This document shows, piece after piece, positions 17,100 through 25,294 of a stretch of DNA of 64,000 nucleotides (the stretch's first letter is position 1; each line of letters starts with the position of its first letter). A program made the position numbers and the translations under genes. The stretch comes from Sphingomonas sp. CFBP 13720 (lineage in GTDB: Bacteria; Pseudomonadota; Alphaproteobacteria; Sphingomonadales; Sphingomonadaceae), in contig NZ_JACYVA010000005.1 of assembly GCF_014842075.1 (NCBI RefSeq), forward strand, positions 6,509 to 70,508, in the 5' to 3' direction. The notes beneath the pieces were generated by a model, which made no database searches, was not told the origin of the DNA, and saw only the letters and a program-made list of their open reading frames with translations.

Positions 17100-18040
17100 G
17101 TACTGCCGAAGATCGCAGCCGGACGGTGCCGCCTTCGGCGGCGTTGCTGCTGAACGGTGCCGACGGCGCAATCACTCTTGTGACCGGTGCTAGCGGCGTG
17201 AGACGGCGCCCATGATCCTCGTCACCGGTGCGGGACAGCGCGCACGAACTGGGTATTGCTGCTCGCGGACGGCACGCCCGATCCGCAGCACTGCCGCCAA
17301 GGCGGTGGCGGACGGCGCGACCGGCCTCGCTACTGCTACGGGCAGCGCCCGCGCTCCTTGTTGATACTACCGGAAAGTGCCGCGCGGTCCCGCCAACTTC
17401 ATTGCGCCGCCGGGGGGATGCCGGACGGCGCGACCAAACTCATTGCTTCGCCCAGTCGGTCCCCACCCTCGATATTACTGCCGCCGTGCGGCGGCGGACA
17501 GCACACGCACTCCCGGCAACCATCCTCGAACCGAACCGGGTCGAACGGCGGCCCCCTGTTCGCCACAAACGTCGGCAGTACCGGACGGCGCGCTCACCTC
17601 GCTACGGCCATCGAGCCGTAGGACGGCACGCACTTGCCGAGCGATGACCTTCGGGCCGTAACGGACAGCGCGTACGCCTCGCTACGACCGTCGGGCCGCA
17701 CCGGACGACCCGCGCGCTCCTCACTGCAACCGTCCGGCCGTGCCGGACGCACATCGCCATGACCGTCGGGCCGTACCCCCTCTTCGTCGACGATGCCGCC
17801 ACGCGACGCGTTGATGAGATAGACGTGGCGGCGCAGCGGCGCGATCCGGCGCGCGTCGATCAGGTTTTCACTATTGGCATCGCGCGCGGTATGGATGGTC
17901 AGCAGATTGATCGCACGCAGCATCGCGTCCAGATCGTCGTGCCACGTCGCGCCCAGTTCCGCCTCGGACTGCACCTACCCCGCGCTACGATTGTTGGGCA
18001 GTACCGGACGGCTCCCACCAGCCGTGACGTGGCCCCTAAC
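17100..18040. repeat. Degenerate ~40-bp repeat array
   Basis: Non-coding stretch in which a motif close to ACCGGACGGCGCG recurs, followed at best by CTCGCTACGACCGTCGGGCCGT. The clearest tandem copies start near 17578, 17620, 17661, 17700 and 17742 (spacing 34-42 bases). Looser copies lie at about 17119, 17231, 17265, 17308, 17419 and 17494. One more copy (CGCGCTACGATTGTTGGGCAGTACCGGACGGC, about 17981-18012, given here as approximate) follows the dehydrogenase fragment, so the array encloses it. No conserved spacers, transposase or protein-coding potential was seen. The origin is unknown; a decayed intergenic repeat family is the simplest reading. Confidence 0.6.
17774..17962 (-). pseudogene. 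Fragment of a D-isomer-specific 2-hydroxyacid dehydrogenase gene
   Basis: About 63 codons encode a recognisable slice of the NAD-binding domain of the SerA/GhrB/GyaR superfamily: LGATWHDDLDAMLRAINLLTI, then NLIDARRIAPLRRHV, then the signature YLINASRGGIVDEE, whose arginine is the substrate-binding residue in intact enzymes. The Rossmann GxGxxG part upstream and the catalytic His part downstream are both absent, and the homology ends abruptly in repeat units on both sides. Hence it is a gene remnant or a captured fragment, not a functional gene. Which family member it came from is unclear. Confidence 0.65.
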
Positions 18041-18083
18041 GTTACCCCACGGACACCGCCGCCTCCGGGGTCGCGGCGCGGGG

Positions 18084-19073
18084 TCAGCTATTCGCCTGCC
18101 GGAACTGGGCAAGGCGGCGGGCGAGCATCGGACGGCCGATACGGTTCCACAGCGCAGGCTTGCGATGCGTGCCCGCCAGCGCGTGAATCATGCGGACCTG
18201 GCGGCTGTCGCTTTCGCCCCGTGCGCGGCGCACGATCGGCCAGCCGCGTTCGACATCGCCCTGCACCATCAACCGCGCGCCGAACCATGCCAGCTTGCGC
18301 GCGAACAATTCGGGCTTCTCGCGCAGGAACGGCGCCAGATGGCCGTGCCGATCGATCGGGTCGCGCTCGCCCCGGTCGACTGCGCGGGCGCATTGCACCG
18401 CGAAATCCGACAGATAGGCTTGCAGCACCAGCTTTTCGGGATCGGCGCTGACGCCCCCCTCCGGCTTGTACCGGCGGTACAGCACTTCGGGGACGATCGC
18501 ATACTCGGCGAAGCGCGAAATGCGCAGCCACAGGTCGCGATCCTGCGCGAACCGAAAGAACTCGCGATACCCGCCGACCCGATCATACAGGCTACGCCGG
18601 AACATCGCTTCACCATGCGTAAACAGGTTACGCTTCAACAACGTCGTATGGAATGGAAGACCGCCCGGTGCCTGGAACAGGCGGCTGCCCTCCGCGCCCG
18701 TTTCGTCATTCTCGACCCAGCATCCGACGACACCGATCGTGGCATCGTCGATCAGCGCCTGCGCCTGACGCGCGATGCGATCGGGCAGCGACAGGTCGCC
18801 CGACCCGTGGATCGCCACGATCTCACCGCGACTGGCGCGTACCGCTTCGTTGATCGATGCGACGAAACCGCGATTTTCCCGCGTGATGATCCGCAGCCGG
18901 GGATCGTCCAGCGCCTGCAACTGCGCCAGCGTGTCGTCGCGCGATCCGTCGTCGACGATCACGACTTCCAGATTGGGATAGGTCTGCGCCAGAATGCTGC
19001 CGACCGACTCCGCAACGCGATCACCGCGATTGTAGAACGCACTGACCACCGACACGAGGGGTAGTCCGGTCAT
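18084..19073 (-). CDS. Glycosyltransferase family 2 with altered DxD motif
   Basis: 329-aa GT-A protein. Seen: VSVVSAFYNRGDRV at the start, EVVIVDDGSRDDT for the nucleotide, and acceptor-side segments FRFAQDRDLWLRIS and VLYRRYKPEGG. The metal-binding motif usually written DxDD is HGSGDLSLPDRI here, so the first aspartate is replaced by glycine while the last is kept; activity may be reduced or metal handling changed. It stands alone on the minus strand between the repeat array and the divergent small gene at 19259. It likely acts in EPS or another surface glycan; no substrate can be named. Confidence 0.82.
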   Translation of the reverse strand: MTGLPLVSVVSAFYNRGDRVAESVGSILAQTYPNLEVVIVDDGSRDDTLAQLQALDDPRLRIITRENRGFVASINEAVRASRGEIVAIHGSGDLSLPDRIARQAQALIDDATIGVVGCWVENDETGAEGSRLFQAPGGLPFHTTLLKRNLFTHGEAMFRRSLYDRVGGYREFFRFAQDRDLWLRISRFAEYAIVPEVLYRRYKPEGGVSADPEKLVLQAYLSDFAVQCARAVDRGERDPIDRHGHLAPFLREKPELFARKLAWFGARLMVQGDVERGWPIVRRARGESDSRQVRMIHALAGTHRKPALWNRIGRPMLARRLAQFRQANS

Positions 19074-19258
19074 GGCGATTCCTTCGCAAGCGCAACATAA
19101 TGCCGCCGCGTTATACGATCACGTCTAACCGGTAAATAGTACGTCACCGTCCCCAAATGGTGCGGAATCGACCGTCCAGAAGAACAGTCTGGATTTTTTT
19201 GCCTTCTCCTGCAACATGTTAACGACTGATCGGCAATAAGAGCAGACGGTACGTACGA

Positions 19259-19444
19259 ATGGGGCTGGACGCTGTGAAGCAGGACACGGGGACAATCGAC
19301 CGCGACGGAGTGTCGGCCAGGCTCACGGCGATCGAGGAACGGTTGACGCGGATCGAACGGGCGATGCGCGACGATCTGGACGATCTTCGAGCGCTGGCGG
19401 CGGCGACCGGCCTGGATGCCGCACGCGTGCTTGACGCCCGCTGA
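19259..19444 (+). CDS. Small putative coiled-coil protein
   Basis: 61-codon frame with a charged heptad-like centre (ARLTAIEERLTRIERAMRDDLDDLRALA) predicted to be helical and to coil. The coding bias towards G/C at third positions fits the genome. The ribosome site is weak (GACGG ten or so bases upstream). It is divergent from the GT2 gene and about 110 bases before the acyltransferase gene. No family recognised; it may be a small accessory protein, or a chance frame. Confidence 0.42.
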   Translation: MGLDAVKQDTGTIDRDGVSARLTAIEERLTRIERAMRDDLDDLRALAAATGLDAARVLDAR

Positions 19445-19556
19445 CCCGACCCGTCCCGTCTGTGCCAGACCAGCCAAGGATGTAACGCAGGTTTGACTCG
19501 ATTGTGCGGTCGACTTCCGTATGTACGGTATACGGCCGTCATCAGGGATTCGACGC

Positions 19557-21515
19557 ATGGTACGACAATATCGCGCGGACATCGACGGCCTGCGGGCCAT
19601 CGCCGTCGGGGGCGTGGTGCTGTTCCACGCCTTTCCGAACGCATTGCCCGGCGGCTTCGTCGGCGTCGACGTGTTCTTCGTGCTGTCGGGGTTCCTGATC
19701 ACCGCGATCATCCGGTCCGAAGCCGAGGCCGGCACCTTCTCGCTCGCGGGGTTTTACGAGCGGCGTTTCCGGCGGATCGTACCCGCGCTCGCGGTCGTAG
19801 CGATCGCATCGACGATCGCGGCGACCGTGATCCTGCCACCCGACGAGCTGCGATCCTATGGCAAGAGCCTGTTCGGCGTCGCGCTGTTCGCATCGAACAT
19901 CATCTTCTGGCAGGACAGCGGATATTTCGACACCGCGTCCGCCGAAAAGCCGCTGCTGCATACATGGTCGCTGGCGGTGGAGGAACAATTCTACATCGTC
20001 TGGCCACTGATCGCGGTCGCGCTGGTAAAGCTGGGGCGGCGGCGGATGCTGGGCGGGTTCGTGTGGGCGACGGTCGTCGTCTCGCTGCTCGCCGCGACAT
20101 GGGCGGTACAGGCCGATCCGTCGCAGGCCTTCTACCTGCTGCCCTATCGCGCATGGGAACTCGGGTTCGGCGCCCTGCTCGCGGTCGGCGCGATCCCCGC
20201 CTTCCGTTCGGCGAAGCTGTGCGACGCGGCGGCGATACTGGGCATCGCGTTGATCGTCGTGCCGATGGCGCTCTACACCGAAGCGACGCCGTTCCCCGGT
20301 CTGGCCGCGTTGCCGCCATGCCTTGGCGCGCTGCTGCTGATCCATGCGGGTCAGGGACATTCGACACTGGTCGGACGTGCGCTGTCGGTAAAGCCGGTGC
20401 TGTTCGTCGGGCTGACATCATACAGTTTCTATCTGTGGCACTGGCCGTTGCTGGTGTTCCCGCGCATCGCGCTCAACCGCCCGCTCGAAGTCGCGGAAGC
20501 CGCCGTGGCGGTGCTGGCGGCGTTCGCGCTGGCGGCATGGTCGCTGCGCTATGTCGAGCGGCCGTTCCGCGGCCGGAGCGGTGGCTTCACCATGACGCGC
20601 GGACAGGTATTGTCGGCCAGCGTCGCGTGTTTCGCGATCCTCGGCGCGGGCGGACTGGCATTGGTGCAGACGCAGGGGCTGCGCTTCCTCGCCTCGCCAC
20701 AGGTGCTGGCTGCCGAACGTGCGGTCGACGACATCAACCCGCGACGCAGCCGGTGTCACTCGGCCCAGCTCGGTACGTTGAGCGACCCGTCGGACTGCAC
20801 CGCCGGCGCGCCGGATCGCGTGGCGGGCTATGACGTGCTGCTGTGGGGTGATTCGCACGCGGATCACCTGATGCCGGGGCTGGCATCCTATGCCGGCAAG
20901 AACGGGTTCGAAGTCCGCCAGACCAGCGTTTCCGGGTGCAGCCCGGTCACGCTCTATCTTCACGTCGGCAAGAATCCGGGCGAGTGCGCCAAACTCTACG
21001 ATCTGGCGCTGGCAGAGGCTGCGCGTCGGCCCGATACGGATACCGTCGTGGTCAGCGCGCGCTGGTCGTCGATCCTGCCCGGGATCTATGAAGAGAATGG
21101 GAAGGACCGCGCCGCCGCCTATCGCACGTTCGAGGATGCGATCCGGTTCATCACGGCCCGCATCGACAAATCCTTGCCCAATGCGCGAATCATTCTTGTC
21201 GGGTCGACGCCGGAATTCAGCGTCTGGCCGGCAACCTGTCTCGCCCGCGCCGCCAAACTCGGCTTTGGCGAGGATGAGTGCGACCGCATCGAACCGACCG
21301 ATCATGAATGGGGTCCGCAAGCAGACCGCATACTGGCCAAGTTCGCCAGCGATCGGGTGCATGTCGTTCTGCCGCGCGGCCGGTTCTGCAAAGGCGATAT
21401 CTGCGAAACGGAACTGGGCGGTTCGGTTCTGTTCCGCGACGACGACCATCTGACCAACGCGGGATCGCGCTTGGTGGCCGATGAGATCATGCGGAACATG
21501 TCGCCAGTGATCTAG
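19557..21515 (+). CDS. OafA/YrhL-type acyltransferase with C-terminal SGNH domain
   Basis: 652-aa inner-membrane O-acyltransferase. Seen: an Acyltransferase_3 domain with about ten helices in residues 8-360, starting with the conserved YRADIDGLRAIAV and FHAFPN segments (catalytic-type His) and the R-R-F-R-R-I loop, a further helix near 375-390, then a periplasmic SGNH hydrolase-like domain with block I GDSHADH (Ser433) and block V DDDHLTNAGS. In known members the membrane part brings acyl groups across and the SGNH part places them on a glycan. The ATG at 19557 follows CAGGGA; an earlier ATG at 19521 is less likely. Probably O-acylates the EPS or O-antigen. Confidence 0.9.
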   Translation: MVRQYRADIDGLRAIAVGGVVLFHAFPNALPGGFVGVDVFFVLSGFLITAIIRSEAEAGTFSLAGFYERRFRRIVPALAVVAIASTIAATVILPPDELRSYGKSLFGVALFASNIIFWQDSGYFDTASAEKPLLHTWSLAVEEQFYIVWPLIAVALVKLGRRRMLGGFVWATVVVSLLAATWAVQADPSQAFYLLPYRAWELGFGALLAVGAIPAFRSAKLCDAAAILGIALIVVPMALYTEATPFPGLAALPPCLGALLLIHAGQGHSTLVGRALSVKPVLFVGLTSYSFYLWHWPLLVFPRIALNRPLEVAEAAVAVLAAFALAAWSLRYVERPFRGRSGGFTMTRGQVLSASVACFAILGAGGLALVQTQGLRFLASPQVLAAERAVDDINPRRSRCHSAQLGTLSDPSDCTAGAPDRVAGYDVLLWGDSHADHLMPGLASYAGKNGFEVRQTSVSGCSPVTLYLHVGKNPGECAKLYDLALAEAARRPDTDTVVVSARWSSILPGIYEENGKDRAAAYRTFEDAIRFITARIDKSLPNARIILVGSTPEFSVWPATCLARAAKLGFGEDECDRIEPTDHEWGPQADRILAKFASDRVHVVLPRGRFCKGDICETELGGSVLFRDDDHLTNAGSRLVADEIMRNMSPVI

Positions 21516-21721
21516 CGCCGTTCGCTCGTTCGCATGCACGGGACGAAGGCAATTCTTCCCGGTCACGGCACGCCGTCGAGGGGCCGGACGCCGATACGTT
21601 CCAGCCAACCAACGCAATAACGTTGGAGCGCCGGAGCGTTGCCGACGGATGGCAGCATGCCGCAGTCGCATACGATCCCGTCGGCAGGAAACGCTTCCTA
21701 CGATGCGGCATCCCAAACCAC

Positions 21722-21750
21722 AAAAGCCTGCCTTCGCAGGACAGGCTTTT
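21722..21750. terminator. Bidirectional terminator
   Basis: Inverted repeat AAAAGCCTG/CAGGCTTTT with an 11-base centre that itself can pair CCT with AGG. It reads as a Rho-independent terminator on both strands and lies between the converging acyltransferase (ends 21515) and RTX-GH5 (ends 21793) genes. The rest of the 277-base gap shows no gene. Confidence 0.75.
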
Positions 21751-21792
21751 GCTTCGTCGTCGTCGTGGAGCCGGTAACCGGCCCCCGATCGT

Positions 21793-23808
21793 TCAGAGGA
21801 TGAAGTCGCTGGCGTCCATCTTGTAGGTATAGCCCTCCAGCCGAAGGCCGATATCGCCCTTTCCGTCGCCGTTCACATCGACTTCGACCAGCGTATAGCC
21901 GTCGCCCTGTTCGTACCGCAGCTGCCCCGCCTTGCGCGAAAAGTCGGCGCTGCCGATGAAGCTCATCGCCTGGTTGCCCGACGTCTTGGTGTTCGCATCG
22001 ACCGCGGACAGGTCGATGACGTCCTGTCCGTGCGTAAAGTCGAGAATGCGGTCCATCGCCGACATCTTGGCATCGTTGCGCGATGTCAGACGGAAGGTGT
22101 CGCGCCCCGCGCCACCGGTCAGCCAGTCGCGACCGCCGCCGCCGATCAGGATGTCATCGCCCGCGCCGCCGTCCAGCCGGTCCTCGCCCTCGCCGCCGTC
22201 CAGCCAGTCGCGACCGGCGCCGCCTTCCAGAAGATCGTCGCCTTTCAGCCCGTACAGGAAGTTGCCAAGGTCGTTGGCGACCAGTTCATTGTCGCTGCTA
22301 TTACCGGTCCCGCGCAGCGCAGCGCCGGTCAGCGTCAGGTTCTCGACATTGCCGGACAACGTCCAGTCGACCGTCGTGACGACGATGTCGGTGCCTTCGT
22401 TCGCGTTTTCGCTCACCGTGTCGCCGACATTGTCGACGTAATAGGTGTCGTTGCCCTTGCCCCCCGCCATGCGATCGGCGCCCGCGCCGCCGTCCAGCGT
22501 GTCGTTGCCGCCATCCCCGCTCAGGATATTGGCGGCGGCGTTGCCTATGATGCGGTTGGCCAGCGAATTGCCGGTGCCACGGATCGCGCCGGTATCCAGC
22601 GTCAGATCCTCGAACGAGTTGGCCAGCGTCCAGTCCACCGACGCGCGGACCAGATCATGGCCCTCACCGACCCGCTCGATCGCCTTGTCGGCGACGTTGT
22701 CGACATAATAGGTGTCGTTGCCGGCACCGCCGGTCATCGTGTCGGCACCCTTGCCGCCATCGAGGATGTCGTTGCCCGCACCGCCGGTCAGCACATTGGC
22801 CCCGGCATCGCCCATCAATGCCCCACGAGCTGCACCGCCCATGTCCGACAGGACCGGCTTGTCGCTCCACAATTGCGCCAGCCCGACGTCGAGGCTGTCG
22901 TCCAGTCGTGCGAGCAGCGTGTCGAGCGACGCCTTCGGCTTGCCCAGCTTGTCGATCAGTCCGACATTATAGCCGTTGAACCACGGACCGGCGCCCCAAT
23001 AGGTGCCCGAAATGCCATAGTCGTTCATCGCACCCAGCAGATTGTCGAGTGCGACCTGCCAGCGGGGATCGTCCGACGGTACGCCGAATTCGCCGATGAA
23101 GCCCTTTGCGCCGCGCTCTTCCAGCCACGTCGCGAACCCCTTCAAGCGGCGGACGCCCAGATCGGCCGTCGCGCCTTCCTGGTCATAGCTGCCCGCGTAG
23201 GTGCCCGATCCGTTCTTGTCGAGATACAGGTGTGCTTCGTAGACGAGGTTGTCGAGCGGGTCGTGAATGTCGAGATTGGGGTTGTTCGCCGCCCAGTTGG
23301 CTGCGTTGGCCCATTGTTCGCCCTCGACGAAAATGGTGTTGGTGTCGCCCAGCGCACGGATCGCATCGGTGGCGGCCTGCGCCGCCTGCGGCCATGCCAG
23401 CTTGTTCGGCATGCCGTGCGGCTCGTTCATCAGGTCATAGCCCTGTACGGCCGGCTTCGAGCCGACTGCGCTGGACATCTTTGCCCAGAAATCGGCGAAC
23501 TTCTCGATCGGTACCGCGCTGGTGCCGATCGCCTTGCCGTCGTACCGGCCGTAATTATGGACGTCGATGATGACCTTGACGCCGGCCTTCTCGGCATTGT
23601 CGAGGAACTTGACCAGCCGGGACAGTTCGGCCTTGTCCAGTTCGCCACCGAGGTCGGGTTGCAGCCGTTCCCACTTCACCGGCAGGCGGACGAGCGTGAT
23701 TCCCTGTTGCGCGTAAAAGCTCAGGTCTTTCGCCGCAGGATAGATATAGTCGAAGCCATAGGTATCGTTCTTGCCGAATTCGGCGCCCGATAGATTGATG
23801 CCAAGCAT
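21793..23808 (-). CDS. Secreted RTX protein with GH5 glycanase domain
   Basis: 671-aa extracellular enzyme. Residues 1-310 form a GH5 hydrolase: LGINLSGAEFGKND at the N-terminus, acid/base in YDLMNEPHG (E129) and nucleophile in GFIGEFGVPS (E240). Residues about 335-610 carry hemolysin-type calcium-binding nonapeptides (GGAGNDTYYVDN twice, DGGAGADRM, DGGAGDDILIGGGGRD) in three blocks, and the end DASDFIL has the hydrophobic tail of type I secretion signals. No N-terminal signal peptide, as expected for an ABC (type I) substrate; no such transporter is in the window. Start ATG 23808 is chosen over a GTG at 23853. It probably cuts the cell's own EPS or a plant glucan outside the cell. Confidence 0.88.
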   Translation of the reverse strand: MLGINLSGAEFGKNDTYGFDYIYPAAKDLSFYAQQGITLVRLPVKWERLQPDLGGELDKAELSRLVKFLDNAEKAGVKVIIDVHNYGRYDGKAIGTSAVPIEKFADFWAKMSSAVGSKPAVQGYDLMNEPHGMPNKLAWPQAAQAATDAIRALGDTNTIFVEGEQWANAANWAANNPNLDIHDPLDNLVYEAHLYLDKNGSGTYAGSYDQEGATADLGVRRLKGFATWLEERGAKGFIGEFGVPSDDPRWQVALDNLLGAMNDYGISGTYWGAGPWFNGYNVGLIDKLGKPKASLDTLLARLDDSLDVGLAQLWSDKPVLSDMGGAARGALMGDAGANVLTGGAGNDILDGGKGADTMTGGAGNDTYYVDNVADKAIERVGEGHDLVRASVDWTLANSFEDLTLDTGAIRGTGNSLANRIIGNAAANILSGDGGNDTLDGGAGADRMAGGKGNDTYYVDNVGDTVSENANEGTDIVVTTVDWTLSGNVENLTLTGAALRGTGNSSDNELVANDLGNFLYGLKGDDLLEGGAGRDWLDGGEGEDRLDGGAGDDILIGGGGRDWLTGGAGRDTFRLTSRNDAKMSAMDRILDFTHGQDVIDLSAVDANTKTSGNQAMSFIGSADFSRKAGQLRYEQGDGYTLVEVDVNGDGKGDIGLRLEGYTYKMDASDFIL

Positions 23809-23907
23809 TGTGAAGACCCCGTCCCGCCGCCCGTTCGCGACCTCTGGGTTCACTCTATGCTTTGTGGCATATCGATATTCTGTTGCGGGTTTAGTTTAAA
23901 ATCGCGT

Positions 23908-24669
23908 TCATCGCGTTTTCCGCGCACGGTCCCGCAAAACGTCGCGCAGGAACCGCGGATTGCCGATGACATAGCGGTGGAACAGTCGCGTCGGCTCCAG
24001 CCCCAGCCGGAACAGCCATTCCAGCCGCACGCGCCGCATCCATTCGGGCGCACGGGCGAAATTGCCCGATACGAAGTCCATATACGCGCCGACACAGATC
24101 ATGGTGGCGCCGATCCGTTCGGCATGGCGTGCGGCGAACAGCTCCTGCCGCGGCTGGCCCATGCCGACGATGACCAGATTGGCGCCGCTGCGCGCGATGG
24201 TATCCACGATCGTCTCTTCGCGCGACGGATCGAAATATCCGTCCTGCACGCCGACCACCCGGTGCCGACGATAATCGCGGGCGAAAATATCGGCGGCACG
24301 TCCCGCGACACCCGGTTCGCTACCCAACAGGAACATGCGCAGGTCGTGCGCACTGCCCGACAGGAAAGCCGGCATGAAATCGGTGCCGTTCAGATTGGCC
24401 GGAAACGGTGCGCCGTACAGCAGCCGTCGCGCGACATCGACCCCGATCCCGTCGTTCAGCACGAGGCTGTCGGCATAGGCATCGGCCAGTGGCGGCACGT
24501 CGCGCGCGAGATTGACGCTGTGCGCGTTGCAGAACGTCACGATCTGCCCGCCGCCTGCCGAAATCCGGTCGTCGATCGCGTCGATCGCGTTGCGTTCGGT
24601 CAGTACCGCGACGTCGACCGGTCCGATCCTGCTCGTATCCACCCGGTCCATCATTCGCCCCGTCCGCAT
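23908..24669 (-). CDS. WecB/TagA/CpsF family glycosyltransferase (GT26, GumM-like)
   Basis: 253-aa peripheral membrane transferase of family GT26, which includes GumM (adds the second glucose in xanthan), WecG and TagA. Seen: FCNAHSVNLARDV, LNDGIGVDVARRLLYG with the conserved catalytic-type Asp, PANLNGTDFMP, and VIVGMGQPRQELF in the second half; a basic, hydrophobic C-terminus (EWLFRLGLEPTRLFHRYVIGN) that attaches members to the membrane. It lies 99 bases after the RTX-GH5 gene on the same strand. With the priming transferase and GumK-like enzyme it suggests a backbone begun with two sugars as in xanthan or sphingans; the sugars themselves are inferred. Confidence 0.88.
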   Translation of the reverse strand: MRTGRMMDRVDTSRIGPVDVAVLTERNAIDAIDDRISAGGGQIVTFCNAHSVNLARDVPPLADAYADSLVLNDGIGVDVARRLLYGAPFPANLNGTDFMPAFLSGSAHDLRMFLLGSEPGVAGRAADIFARDYRRHRVVGVQDGYFDPSREETIVDTIARSGANLVIVGMGQPRQELFAARHAERIGATMICVGAYMDFVSGNFARAPEWMRRVRLEWLFRLGLEPTRLFHRYVIGNPRFLRDVLRDRARKTR

Positions 24670-24777
24670 TCGTGCCCGTCGGGCAATACGGTGAACATCG
24701 CGCTAAGCCTGCTGCTCAACCGCACCGCAACCAGTCCCGTAGCAATGCCCTTGTTCGATAGTCAATCGAGGCGGACG

Positions 24778-25230
24778 ATGGCGGCAACGGCCGATCCCTA
24801 TACGATACTGATGGTCGATCGTGGAGCGGACGACGCGCAGATCCGCAGCGCGTTCCGACGGTTGATAGGTCGATGGCATCCCGACATCGCGCCCGAAGCC
24901 GATGCAGCGGCGCGCGCGGCCGAAATCATCGCGGCCTATCGCACCCTGTCGCACCCCGAACGCCGGCGGCAGCACGACCGCCGCCGCACCGCCGATCCGG
25001 TTCCGCCGGGCGCGGAACGGCGGCAGGGTGAACGGCGAAAAGCCACGATCGCGATCGCCGGGCGTCCGCATCGCAGCAATGCGGCGCGCGTCGCGATCGA
25101 CATGGGCTGGGCCGCAGCGGCGCTAACGATCGTCTGCGTTGCGCTGAGCCCGGACCTCCTCGAATGGCAACGGGCGAAGCGTACCGCCATGCTGGTGGCA
25201 CAGGCCCGACCGGCGGTCGTGATCCGATAG
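24778..25230 (+). CDS. Membrane-anchored J-domain protein
   Basis: 150-aa protein with an N-terminal J domain (residues 5-65): DPYTILMVDRGADDAQIRSA, the essential HPD in GRWHPDIAPEA, and AYRTLSHPERRRQHD. A very basic linker (about 66-105) and one hydrophobic helix at about 112-130 follow. J domains stimulate Hsp70 (DnaK) ATPase, so this should bring DnaK to the membrane. The ATG at 24778 follows GAGG; an in-frame ATG at 24745 is possible. Divergent from the GT26 gene. A client linked to EPS assembly is plausible but unproven. Confidence 0.82.
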   Translation: MAATADPYTILMVDRGADDAQIRSAFRRLIGRWHPDIAPEADAAARAAEIIAAYRTLSHPERRRQHDRRRTADPVPPGAERRQGERRKATIAIAGRPHRSNAARVAIDMGWAAAALTIVCVALSPDLLEWQRAKRTAMLVAQARPAVVIR

Positions 25231-25264
25231 AAAAAAGGGCCCGGCACCTTGCGGCACCGGACCC
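25231..25264 (-). terminator. Strong Rho-independent terminator
   Basis: Read on the minus strand: GGGTCCGGTGCC, GCAA tetraloop, GGTGCCGGGCCC, then six T. The 12-bp stem uses three G-U type pairs. It ends the message of the acidic RTX-like gene and begins right after the stop of the converging J-domain gene. Confidence 0.88.
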
Positions 25265-25294
25265 CGTTCTCACTTCACTGCGAAGATCAGACGA

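Noticed and set aside
17228..17661. Several short plus-strand frames in the repeat region
   Set aside because: No ribosome sites, overlapping in all frames, and translations are Arg/Pro-rich with no known features.
17578..17775. Repeat units considered as a CRISPR array
   Set aside because: Units are diverged and directly adjoining without unique spacers of constant length, and no cas gene is in the window.
20418..21716. Long open frame opposite the OafA-type gene
   Set aside because: Low-complexity, Arg-rich translation; the plus-strand frame has all acyltransferase and SGNH motifs.
22030..23793. 587-codon frame opposite the RTX-GH5 gene
   Set aside because: It is created by the repeated glycine/aspartate codons of the RTX region read backwards; no protein-like features.
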